Below, piece after piece: positions 1 to 5,800 of a stretch of DNA of 11,883 nt. Under the pieces are notes generated by a model, which saw only the letters and a program-made list of their open reading frames with translations, was not told where the DNA came from and did no database searches. The position numbers were made by a program, and so were the translations under genes. Position 1 is the stretch's first letter. The number at the start of each line of letters is the position of its first letter. This stretch comes from Flavobacteriaceae bacterium (GTDB taxonomy: Bacteria; Bacteroidota; Bacteroidia; Flavobacteriales; Flavobacteriaceae), in NCBI GenBank assembly GCA_015488935.1, contig WFMU01000322.1:1-11883 (forward strand). Direction: 5' to 3'.

Positions 1-4
1 ATCA

Positions 5-63
5 AACAAATAAAAAGGAAAAATACTCATTTAATCGTAGTATTTTTCCTTTTTTCGTTTGTT
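5..63. terminator. Bidirectional intrinsic terminator (long hairpin)
   Basis: A perfect 16-bp inverted repeat has its left arm at 12-27 and its right arm at 39-54 (core GGAAAAATACT / AGTATTTTTCC), with an 11-nt loop. The arms begin and end in A/T runs, so both strands give a stem followed by a U-rich tail. A second helix of 6 bp (5-10 with 58-63) extends the stem across a small internal loop. The hairpin lies 18-27 bp past the stop codon of the minus-strand hydrolase gene and would also terminate any plus-strand transcript entering from the left. Confidence 0.85.
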
Positions 64-80
64 CTAACTAAAATACAAGT

Positions 81-1160
81 TTAGTTAATTACCAAATTAA
101 TTTTTCCCCAAAGTTCATTATCAAAACTAGATAAACCTAAAGAATCATCACCTACATCTTCTCCCATACGAATGACAACCAAACTTTTACTTGGTACTAC
201 ATACACTTTTTGGTCTTTTGCTCCCAAAGCTGCAAACATATCACTTGGTGCATTTGGTACAATGGCTCCCTGAAATTCTTGTGAATTGGTTGCAATAAAA
301 CTCTCCTTTCCATTTAGCCACCACAAATAGCCATAAGATTTATTCAGACTTTGCGAAGTAGCAACCATATCATTAAAATAACTTTCACTCACAATAGTTT
401 GGCCGTTCCATTTTCCTTTATTTAATGCCAATAAACCAAAACGTGCCATACTTCTGGTTGTACTCGAAAAAAGATTCAAATACGACAAACTATGCCAACT
501 ACCTTGCATTCCAATTTTATCTAAAATTCTTGTTTTTATAAATGTCTTAAAATTTGTTCCTGTACTCTGTGTTAAAATATTTTGTATTTGAATAAATGCT
601 CCTTGATGGTATGCCCAAACTGTTCCTGCATCTGCTTGATATTTCATACAATTTGGAGGTGTACAAATCCACTCTAAGAAATTAGCTTGATTATTTTTTA
701 ATCCTGTAGTCATCGATAAATGATGTTTTACTGTAATTAAATCTTGTTTTTCTATGCTAAGCGAAGACCAATTTGCTCCCAAATAATCGGAAGTTTTGTT
801 ATTAATATCCAAAAATCCTTCGTCTTGTGCTATTCCAACAGCTACCGAAGTCAAACTTTTAGAAGCCGAATACCAAGTCCAATTGGCATTTGCATTATGT
901 CCGTTAAAATATGCCTCAATAACAATTCTACCGTTTTTTAAAATAATAAATCCTTTGGTATTTGCTGCTTCCAGATAATTTAATAGTTGTGGAATATTCG
1001 CTGTATTCCATCCAACGCTAGTTGGTGTTACAAAATCCCAAGTACTCGAATTTAAAGGCGGAAAATACATAGTACCGTCTGGAATACTTGGGTTTTCTGA
1101 TTCATCACTTTTACAAGAAAATAATAGGAATACAATAAGAATATACAAATAGTTTTTCAT
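81..1160 (-). CDS. Serine hydrolase lipoprotein, beta-lactamase / penicillin-binding-protein-like fold
   Basis: The 359-residue protein starts with a short lipoprotein signal peptide (hydrophobic residues 4-14) and a lipobox ending LFSC, so Cys16 should be lipidated. The residues after it (KSDESE) are acidic and resemble the surface-export signal of Bacteroidota lipoproteins, which suggests an outer-membrane, possibly surface-exposed location. The class C beta-lactamase/esterase family (Pfam Beta-lactamase) is indicated by the SxxK motif S98-A-S-K101, where Ser98 is the expected nucleophile and Lys101 the general base. Tyr184 in YHQ sits at the usual YxN position. Residues 234-283 carry the helix typical of the family (RSMARFGLLALNKG) followed by a YGYLWW strand. 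No clear KTG or HTG third motif is visible near 313-320. The substrate is unknown; a peptidase, esterase or hydrolase role is possible and beta-lactam resistance is not implied. It stands alone, divergent from rimO across 91 bp. Confidence 0.85.
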   Translation of the reverse strand: MKNYLYILIVFLLFSCKSDESENPSIPDGTMYFPPLNSSTWDFVTPTSVGWNTANIPQLLNYLEAANTKGFIILKNGRIVIEAYFNGHNANANWTWYSASKSLTSVAVGIAQDEGFLDINNKTSDYLGANWSSLSIEKQDLITVKHHLSMTTGLKNNQANFLEWICTPPNCMKYQADAGTVWAYHQGAFIQIQNILTQSTGTNFKTFIKTRILDKIGMQGSWHSLSYLNLFSSTTRSMARFGLLALNKGKWNGQTIVSESYFNDMVATSQSLNKSYGYLWWLNGKESFIATNSQEFQGAIVPNAPSDMFAALGAKDQKVYVVPSKSLVVIRMGEDVGDDSLGLSSFDNELWGKINLVIN

Positions 1161-1210
1161 AAGAATACAAGGTATCTAATTTAGACTTCAAAAAATCCAA
1201 ATGGTTTAAT

Positions 1211-1218
1211 TACTTTTG
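1211..1218 (+). promoter_or_regulatory. Candidate -7 box of the rimO promoter
   Basis: TACTTTTG is an exact match to the Bacteroidota -7 consensus TAnnTTTG, 33 bp before the rimO ATG. No good TTTG (-33) box is found at the expected distance, so the assignment rests on one box and its position in the 91-bp divergent spacer. Confidence 0.4.
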
Positions 1219-1251
1219 TCGTAAAGATATAAAAATATCGGTACAAGATAC

Positions 1252-2571
1252 ATGCGAACAAAATATACAAAACAAAACAAAATAAATGTTGTTACCCTTG
1301 GTTGCTCTAAAAACGTCATTGATAGTGAGGTGCTTATGGGACAACTAAAAGCAAACAATAAAGAAGTAGTACACGAAGATGCTCAAGATGATGGCAATAT
1401 TGTAGTAATAAATACTTGTGGTTTTATTGGTAAAGCCAAAGAAGAATCGGTTAATACCATTTTACATTACGCGCAAAAAAAAGAAAATGGCGAAGTGGAT
1501 AAGGTTTTTGTAACTGGCTGCTTAAGTGAGCGTTATAAACCTGATTTAGAAAAAGAAATCCAAAATGTAGATCAATATTTTGGTACACATGATTTACCAA
1601 ATTTATTAAAAGCTTTAGAAGCTGATTATAAACACGAGCTCATTGGTGAGCGTTTAACTACCACACCAAAACATTATGCATATTTAAAAATTGCCGAAGG
1701 CTGCGATAGACCTTGTTCTTTTTGTGCGATTCCGCTAATGCGAGGAAAACACGTTTCAAAAAGTATTGAAGATTTAGTTATTGAAACAAAAAAACTTGCA
1801 GAGAAAGGTATCAAAGAATTGATATTAATTGCACAAGATTTAACCTACTATGGTTTAGACATCTACAAAAAAAGAGCCTTAGCAACACTCCTTAAAGAAT
1901 TGGTTAAAATTGATGGTATCGAATGGATTCGCTTACATTACGCATTTCCAAAAGGGTTTCCGCTTGATGTACTTGAAGTAATGAAAAACGAACCTAAAAT
2001 TTGTAATTATTTAGATATTCCGTTACAACATATCAATACGGAATTACTAAAATCGATGAAACGTGGCACTACCTCAGAAAAAACAAGAGAACTCGTTGCA
2101 AAATTCCGAAAATTAGTTCCAAATATAGCTATTAGAACTACGATGATTGTTGGCTACCCTGGAGAAACAGAAGAAAGATTTCAAGAATTGAAAGCATTTA
2201 TTCGCGAAAGCAAATTTGAACGTCTTGGCTGTTTTACTTACTCTCACGAAGAAAATACGAGTGCCTACGAACTAGACGATACTATTCCGCAAGAAATAAA
2301 AGAACAACGCGTTGCCGAAATTATGGAAATGCAGGCAGAAATTTCTTTTAACCTCAACCAAGAGAAAGTTGGAAAGGTCTTTACTTGTATTTTCGACAGA
2401 AAGGAAGGCAATGATTATATTGGAAGAACAGAGTACGATTCGCCAGATGTAGATAACGAAGTGATTGTAGATGCTACCAAACATTTTTTACAACTTGGGA
2501 CTTTTATTGATATAAAAATTACCGAGGCTACCGATTTTGATTTGTATGGTGTACCTGTAACTCTAACCTAA
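1252..2571 (+). CDS. rimO: Ribosomal protein uS12 methylthiotransferase RimO
   Basis: RimO is a radical-SAM enzyme that adds a methylthio group to the beta-carbon of a conserved aspartate in ribosomal protein S12, using two [4Fe-4S] clusters. The 439-residue protein shows the three family parts in order. The N-terminal UPF0004 domain has its cluster cysteines at C18 (TLGCSKN), C56 (NTCGF) and C90 (TGCLSER). The radical-SAM domain has CxxxCxxC at C151, C155 and C158 in GCDRPCSFCAIP. A C-terminal TRAM-like RNA/protein-binding segment spans about 375-439. The sequence SKNVIDSE with IPLMRGKHVSK after the SAM motif fits RimO better than its paralogue MiaB. The length is usual for the family. The start is the only in-frame ATG before the conserved INVVTLGCSKN strand; no Shine-Dalgarno sequence precedes it, as is normal in this phylum. 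It is monocistronic, ending at a shared terminator. Confidence 0.95.
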   Translation: MRTKYTKQNKINVVTLGCSKNVIDSEVLMGQLKANNKEVVHEDAQDDGNIVVINTCGFIGKAKEESVNTILHYAQKKENGEVDKVFVTGCLSERYKPDLEKEIQNVDQYFGTHDLPNLLKALEADYKHELIGERLTTTPKHYAYLKIAEGCDRPCSFCAIPLMRGKHVSKSIEDLVIETKKLAEKGIKELILIAQDLTYYGLDIYKKRALATLLKELVKIDGIEWIRLHYAFPKGFPLDVLEVMKNEPKICNYLDIPLQHINTELLKSMKRGTTSEKTRELVAKFRKLVPNIAIRTTMIVGYPGETEERFQELKAFIRESKFERLGCFTYSHEENTSAYELDDTIPQEIKEQRVAEIMEMQAEISFNLNQEKVGKVFTCIFDRKEGNDYIGRTEYDSPDVDNEVIVDATKHFLQLGTFIDIKITEATDFDLYGVPVTLT

Positions 2572-2671
2572 GTTTTGGAATGTAATTAAAAAGTAAAAGA
2601 CTTATGACTGTTTTGCTTGTGTAAAATTTTTAGATTGCTTATTAACGTTATTAAAATTTAAAACATTCACA

Positions 2672-2707
2672 AAAAAAAGACTGTCATTTCTCAGACAGTC
2701 TTTTTTT
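2672..2707. terminator. Bidirectional intrinsic terminator between convergent genes
   Basis: The arms are seven A residues plus GACTGTC at 2672-2685 and GACAGTC plus seven T residues at 2694-2707. They form a perfect 14-bp stem with an 8-nt loop and U tails on both strands. It lies 100 bp after the rimO stop and 17 bp after the stop of the convergent zinc-ribbon-family gene, so it serves both. The same GACTG/CAGTC core is used by the terminator at 5747-5776. Confidence 0.9.
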
Positions 2708-2724
2708 ATATTATTGTTTTTATC

Positions 2725-3498
2725 TTAAGATATAAACTTAGACATTTTTTGTTTTTCTTCGGTAGCTAATTCAATATCTACCAAAATACGTCCAGAATGC
2801 TCATCTGTAATAATTTTTTTACGCATTGCTATTTCCATTTGACGTTGTGGTGGAATGGTAAAATAAGAACCAGCTGCGGCTCCTCTTTCAACCGCTACTA
2901 CTGCTAATCCGTTACGTACACTTGTACGGATTCTTGTATATGCATGTAATAAACGCTCTTCAATAAGTTTACTAAACTCTTCGGATTTATCTTTTAATAT
3001 TTTTTCTTCTTTTTCTGTTTCACTCATAATTTCAGACAATTCGTCTTTTTTATGTTTTAAGTGTAATTCTAAATCAGCTAATTTTTCTTTAGAAGCTGCA
3101 ATTACTTCTTCTTTGTGTGCAATCTTTACTTTAAATTCTTTGATATGTTTTTCTGCTAATTGAATTTCTAATTCTTGAAATTCTACTTCTTTAGATAGTG
3201 AATCAAATTCTCTATTATTACGAACATTTTTTTGTTGCTCGGTGTATTTTTTCATTAGAGATTTAGATTCTTCAATCGCTTGTTTTTTATCGCTGATTGC
3301 TCCATTTAATTCTTCAATGTCATTTCCAAAATTAGCAAGACGCTTATTTAAACCTTCAATATCTCCTTCTAAATCTTCAATTTCTAATGGAAGTTCACCT
3401 CTTGTACTTTTAATTTCATCAATTCTTGAGTCAATTAGTTGTAAATCATATAAAGCTCTTAGTTTGTCTTCTACAGTAACTTCTTTCTTTTTTGCCAT
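2725..3498 (-). CDS. Coiled-coil protein of the C4 zinc-ribbon family, with the zinc site lost
   Basis: This 257-residue protein matches the bacterial family described as zinc ribbon domain proteins with a long coiled coil (Pfam zf-RING_7; relatives have been named CdsZ). Residues 10-190 are a charged heptad-rich antiparallel coiled coil with the conserved stretch EQQKNVRNNREFDSL at 87-101. The C-terminal ribbon fold spans 195-245. In canonical members this tail carries two zinc knuckles, CGGC and CxxCGRIL. Here the corresponding positions read A208, S211, D232 and S235 (GAAAGSYFTIPPQRQ and DEHSGRIL), and the whole protein contains no cysteine, so zinc cannot be bound in the usual way. The PPQRQ and HSGRILVD framework is kept, so the fold is probably retained. 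The function is not established; nucleic-acid or protein binding is the usual guess. It begins 2 bp after the Nif3-like gene and is the last gene before the terminator. Confidence 0.85.
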   Translation of the reverse strand: MAKKKEVTVEDKLRALYDLQLIDSRIDEIKSTRGELPLEIEDLEGDIEGLNKRLANFGNDIEELNGAISDKKQAIEESKSLMKKYTEQQKNVRNNREFDSLSKEVEFQELEIQLAEKHIKEFKVKIAHKEEVIAASKEKLADLELHLKHKKDELSEIMSETEKEEKILKDKSEEFSKLIEERLLHAYTRIRTSVRNGLAVVAVERGAAAGSYFTIPPQRQMEIAMRKKIITDEHSGRILVDIELATEEKQKMSKFIS

Positions 3499-3500
3499 TA

Positions 3501-4292
3501 TTATAAATAATTAATTGGATTTGTATTTTTTTCTGATAAAATGATTGCAAAATTACTAAATTTTTTGCTAAGATAGTCCTCTAAAAGGTTTTTTGTGAAT
3601 TGTTCGCTTTCATAATGCCCAATATCTACCAAAATAATGCGGTTTTCTGCTTTAAAAAAATCGTGGTATTTAAAGTCTGCCGATACATATACATCTGCTC
3701 CTGCTTTTTTCGCTGCTTCAATAGCAAAGCTTCCTGAGCCTCCTAATAGTGCTACTTTTTTTATTTTTTTTCCAAGTAAATCGGAATATCTAACTCCTGC
3801 TGCATTAAATTTATCTTTTAATAAATATATAAATGCTATTTCTTCCATTTCTTTTGGAAATTCTGCCAACATTCCCATACCTATTTTCTCATTTGTTGCA
3901 TTTGGCAGTAAAAATTGTCTGTTTTTAAGTCCTAATACGGCACACATTTTTGCCGAAACACCATCAAAGGAATTGTCTAAAGCAGTATGCATGGCATATA
4001 TGGCAATATTGTTTTGTATTGCTTTTATGGCAACACGTTCTACATAATTTGCTCCATTAATCTTTTTTAATCCACTAAAAATAATTGGATGGAAGCTAAC
4101 AATTAAATTGCATTTTTTTTCAATTGCTTCATCAACGGTTGCTTCTAAAGTGTCTAAAGCTATTAATATACCTGTTACTTCGGTATTGTAATTTCCAACT
4201 AATAAGCCTACATTGTCGAAATCTTCGGCATCTGCTAATGGTGCTAATTCTTCTAAATAATTAGTAACGTCTTTTATTGTAGAGTTTTCCAT
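3501..4292 (-). CDS. Nif3/YbgI-like dinuclear metal-centre protein, short form
   Basis: This is a 263-residue member of the Nif3 (NGG1p-interacting factor 3, DUF34, YbgI/YqfO) family: toroidal hexamers with a dinuclear metal site and no settled physiological function, although often annotated as GTP cyclohydrolase 1 type 2. The N-half has the family opening APLADAEDFDNVGLLVGN and the motif SFHPIIFSGLKK (His68; the first His of the usual HHP is Phe67). HTALDN supplies His102 and Asp106. The C-half has LLGGSGSFAIEAAKKAGAD and DIGHYESEQ, with His226 and Glu230 as expected ligands. The halves are joined directly at about 130-137 without the roughly 100-residue central domain of YqfO-type proteins. 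An in-frame ATG lies 21 bp upstream at 4313, but the ATG at 4292 is preferred: it has AGGTGA 7 nt before it and places the conserved N-terminus correctly. It is co-transcribed with the coiled-coil gene 2 bp downstream, a pairing that suggests a shared role. Confidence 0.88.
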   Translation of the reverse strand: MENSTIKDVTNYLEELAPLADAEDFDNVGLLVGNYNTEVTGILIALDTLEATVDEAIEKKCNLIVSFHPIIFSGLKKINGANYVERVAIKAIQNNIAIYAMHTALDNSFDGVSAKMCAVLGLKNRQFLLPNATNEKIGMGMLAEFPKEMEEIAFIYLLKDKFNAAGVRYSDLLGKKIKKVALLGGSGSFAIEAAKKAGADVYVSADFKYHDFFKAENRIILVDIGHYESEQFTKNLLEDYLSKKFSNFAIILSEKNTNPINYL

Positions 4293-4372
4293 TCTATAAT
4301 CACCTAAAATCATATTTTTTGTTTTGGATGTTAATTTTTTATGTAATTATTGCTGTTTTATTCTTTTTTTTG

Positions 4373-4393
4373 AGCTGTTTTACCAAAACAGCT
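4373..4393. repeat. Palindromic hairpin, copy 1 of a repeated intergenic element
   Basis: AGCTGTTTT at 4373-4381 and AAAACAGCT at 4385-4393 form a perfect 9-bp stem with a 3-nt loop (ACC). The same sequence with one loop change recurs at 11562-11582. On the minus strand it is followed by an A run rather than U, so it is not a classical terminator for prfA; it may lie in the 5' leader of the Nif3-like gene. Confidence 0.75.
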
Positions 4394-4433
4394 TCACTAT
4401 TGCTTTTCTTTATTATCGCTATAAAAAATCACT

Positions 4434-4441
4434 CAAAAGTA
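4434..4441 (-). promoter_or_regulatory. Candidate -7 box upstream of the Nif3-like operon
   Basis: Read on the minus strand this is TACTTTTG, an exact TAnnTTTG match, 142 bp before the preferred Nif3-like start. No matching TTTG box is found 19-21 bp further upstream. If used, it would give a leader of about 135 nt containing the palindrome at 4373-4393. Read-through from prfA is the alternative. Confidence 0.35.
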
Positions 4442-4458
4442 GGTGTTCAAAAAAGAAA

Positions 4459-4506
4459 CACTCATAACCCAACACTCATAACTCAACATTCATAACTCAA
4501 CATTAA
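4459..4506. repeat. 14-bp tandem repeat just past the prfA stop codon
   Basis: Three consecutive 14-bp units are present on the plus strand: CACTCATAACCCAA (4459-4472), CACTCATAACTCAA (4473-4486) and CATTCATAACTCAA (4487-4500). A partial fourth unit (CATTA) abuts the prfA stop codon at 4507-4509. Neighbouring units differ at only one position. Read in the prfA direction the unit is ATGARTGTTGRGTT. A related, more decayed array follows the glycosyltransferase stop at 11474-11515. Confidence 0.85.
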
Positions 4507-5580
4507 TTAAAGTTCATTCATCTCTTTCAACTTTTCGGTATTTTCGGCTAGTTCTAGTGCTTCTACAATTTTATGGATATCGCCATTAATTATATTACTT
4601 AAATCGTATAATGTTAATCCAATTCTATGATCGGTAACACGTCCTTGTGCATAATTATAGGTTCTAATTTTAGCCGAGCGGTCTCCAGATGCAACTAGTG
4701 AGTTTCGTTTTGCAGAATCTGCTTCTAGTTTCTTTTGCAGTTCCATTTCGTAAATACGAGAACGCAGTACTTTAAAAGCCTTATCTTTATTTTTGTGTTG
4801 TGATTTTTGGTCTTGACATTGTGCTACAATTCCTGTTGGAATATGTGTTAAACGCACCGCAGAATAAGTGGTATTCACCGATTGTCCTCCTGGTCCTGAA
4901 GAACAAAAATAGTCGATACGTACATCGCTATTTTTAACTTCAACATCAAATTCTTCGGCTTCTGGTAAAACCATTACGGTTGCTGCCGAAGTATGTACAC
5001 GTCCTTGTGTTTCGGTTTGTGGGACACGTTGCACACGATGTACACCAGATTCAAATTTCATGGTACCATATACATTTGCTCCTTCGATACTAAAAACAAT
5101 TTCTTTAAAACCTCCAGATGTACCTTCACTTAAATCTTCGATTTCTACTTTCCATTTTTTATCTGCTGCAAATTTAGTGTACATTCGATATAAATCTCCT
5201 GCAAAAATACTTGCTTCATCGCCACCTGTTCCAGCGCGTATTTCTACAATTACATTTTTGGCATCTTCTGGATCTTTTGGTACCATTAATATTTTGAGTT
5301 CTTCTTCTAGCTGTGGTAATAATTCTTTAGCTTCCTCTAACTGCATTTTTGCCATTTCTACCATTTCTGGATCGGAGCCGTCTGCAATGATTTCTTTTGC
5401 TTCGTTTAAATTATCTGTTGCAGCAATATACTCATTTCCTTTATCAACAATCGTTTTTAAATCTTTATATTCTTTATTTAGTTTTACATATCGTTTTTGA
5501 TCGGTAATAATATCTGGCTGAATAATTAAATCAGACACTTCGTCAAAACGTTGTTGTACAATGCGTATTTTATCTATCAT
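4507..5580 (-). CDS. prfA: Peptide chain release factor 1 (RF-1)
   Basis: RF-1 recognises UAA and UAG in the ribosomal A site and triggers hydrolysis of peptidyl-tRNA. The 357-residue length is normal. Residues 1-100 form the N-terminal helical domain. Residues 111-125 ([15 protein letters not shown]) are the class-I release-factor signature at the start of the core. The codon-reading tripeptide PxT is P187-Q-T189 within [20 protein letters not shown], which distinguishes RF-1 from the SPF motif of RF-2. The catalytic GGQ loop is G231-G232-Q233 in [20 protein letters not shown]; its glutamine is the usual target of PrmC methylation. The start ATG fits the conserved N-terminus. A well-matched Bacteroidota promoter lies about 115 bp upstream, so prfA has its own transcription unit. 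A tandem repeat begins directly after its stop codon. Confidence 0.97.
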   Translation of the reverse strand: MIDKIRIVQQRFDEVSDLIIQPDIITDQKRYVKLNKEYKDLKTIVDKGNEYIAATDNLNEAKEIIADGSDPEMVEMAKMQLEEAKELLPQLEEELKILMVPKDPEDAKNVIVEIRAGTGGDEASIFAGDLYRMYTKFAADKKWKVEIEDLSEGTSGGFKEIVFSIEGANVYGTMKFESGVHRVQRVPQTETQGRVHTSAATVMVLPEAEEFDVEVKNSDVRIDYFCSSGPGGQSVNTTYSAVRLTHIPTGIVAQCQDQKSQHKNKDKAFKVLRSRIYEMELQKKLEADSAKRNSLVASGDRSAKIRTYNYAQGRVTDHRIGLTLYDLSNIINGDIHKIVEALELAENTEKLKEMNEL

Positions 5581-5625
5581 TTTCTATATTGCTAAAATTT
5601 ATAGTTAAGTTAAAAGGTCAAAAAA

Positions 5626-5650
5626 ATGTAAATCTGTATTAAATTTACAT
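5626..5650. other. Inverted repeat in the prfA leader
   Basis: ATGTAAAT at 5626-5633 and ATTTACAT at 5643-5650 form a perfect 8-bp inverted repeat with a 9-nt loop, between the predicted prfA transcription start and its ATG. It is AT-only apart from one G/C pair, so it may be chance. Confidence 0.35.
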
Positions 5651-5693
5651 CTTCTTTAAAAACACTAGAAACTTCTTGCTTTTTACTATGCCA

Positions 5694-5724
5694 CAAAAGT
5701 ACTTTTTTTTAAGGAGAAGACAAA
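5694..5724 (-). promoter_or_regulatory. Promoter of prfA
   Basis: On the minus strand TTTG (5724-5721) is followed after exactly 19 bp by TACTTTTG (5701-5694), matching both boxes of the Bacteroidota primary sigma-factor promoter. Transcription should start near 5687, giving a leader of about 107 nt. It lies between the receptor terminator and prfA, so the two genes are transcribed independently. Confidence 0.65.
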
Positions 5725-5740
5725 ATGTAAATAATTACAA

Positions 5741-5776
5741 AAAAAAAGACTGCCTTTTTTAGACAGTCTCTTTTTT
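5741..5776 (-). terminator. Intrinsic terminator of the TonB-dependent receptor gene
   Basis: AGACTG at 5747-5752 pairs with CAGTCT at 5764-5769. An A run precedes the stem and a T run (5771-5776) follows it, so the minus-strand transcript ends in a U tract. It begins 24 bp after the receptor stop codon. The core is the same GACTG/CAGTC as in the terminator at 2672-2707, but the stem is shorter. Confidence 0.75.
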
Positions 5777-5800
5777 ATTTCTAATTCATTTGGTTGCTTA

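Noticed and set aside
3242..3514. 90-codon open frame on the plus strand, hydrophobic and Ser-rich
   Set aside because: It is antisense to the coiled-coil gene; its apparent hydrophobicity comes from reading Lys/Glu codons backwards.
3637..4047. 136-codon open frame on the plus strand
   Set aside because: It lies antisense inside the Nif3-like gene, has a low-complexity Ser/Phe/Ala-rich composition typical of a reverse-strand shadow, and no recognisable domain.
4290..4313. ATG at 4313 as the start of the Nif3-like gene
   Set aside because: The ATG at 4292 has AGGTGA at good spacing and places the conserved N-terminus at the right distance; the extra seven residues look like leader.
4373..4393. 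Palindrome as the intrinsic terminator of prfA
   Set aside because: On the prfA strand the stem is followed by an A-rich tract rather than U, and the stem is only 9 bp with few G-C pairs.
4459..4506. Tandem 14-bp units as a CRISPR array
   Set aside because: The units are directly adjacent with no unique spacers, are too short for CRISPR repeats, and no cas gene is present.
5060..5500. 146-codon open frame on the plus strand
   Set aside because: It is antisense to prfA, Ser-rich and without family motifs, while prfA on the other strand is unmistakable.
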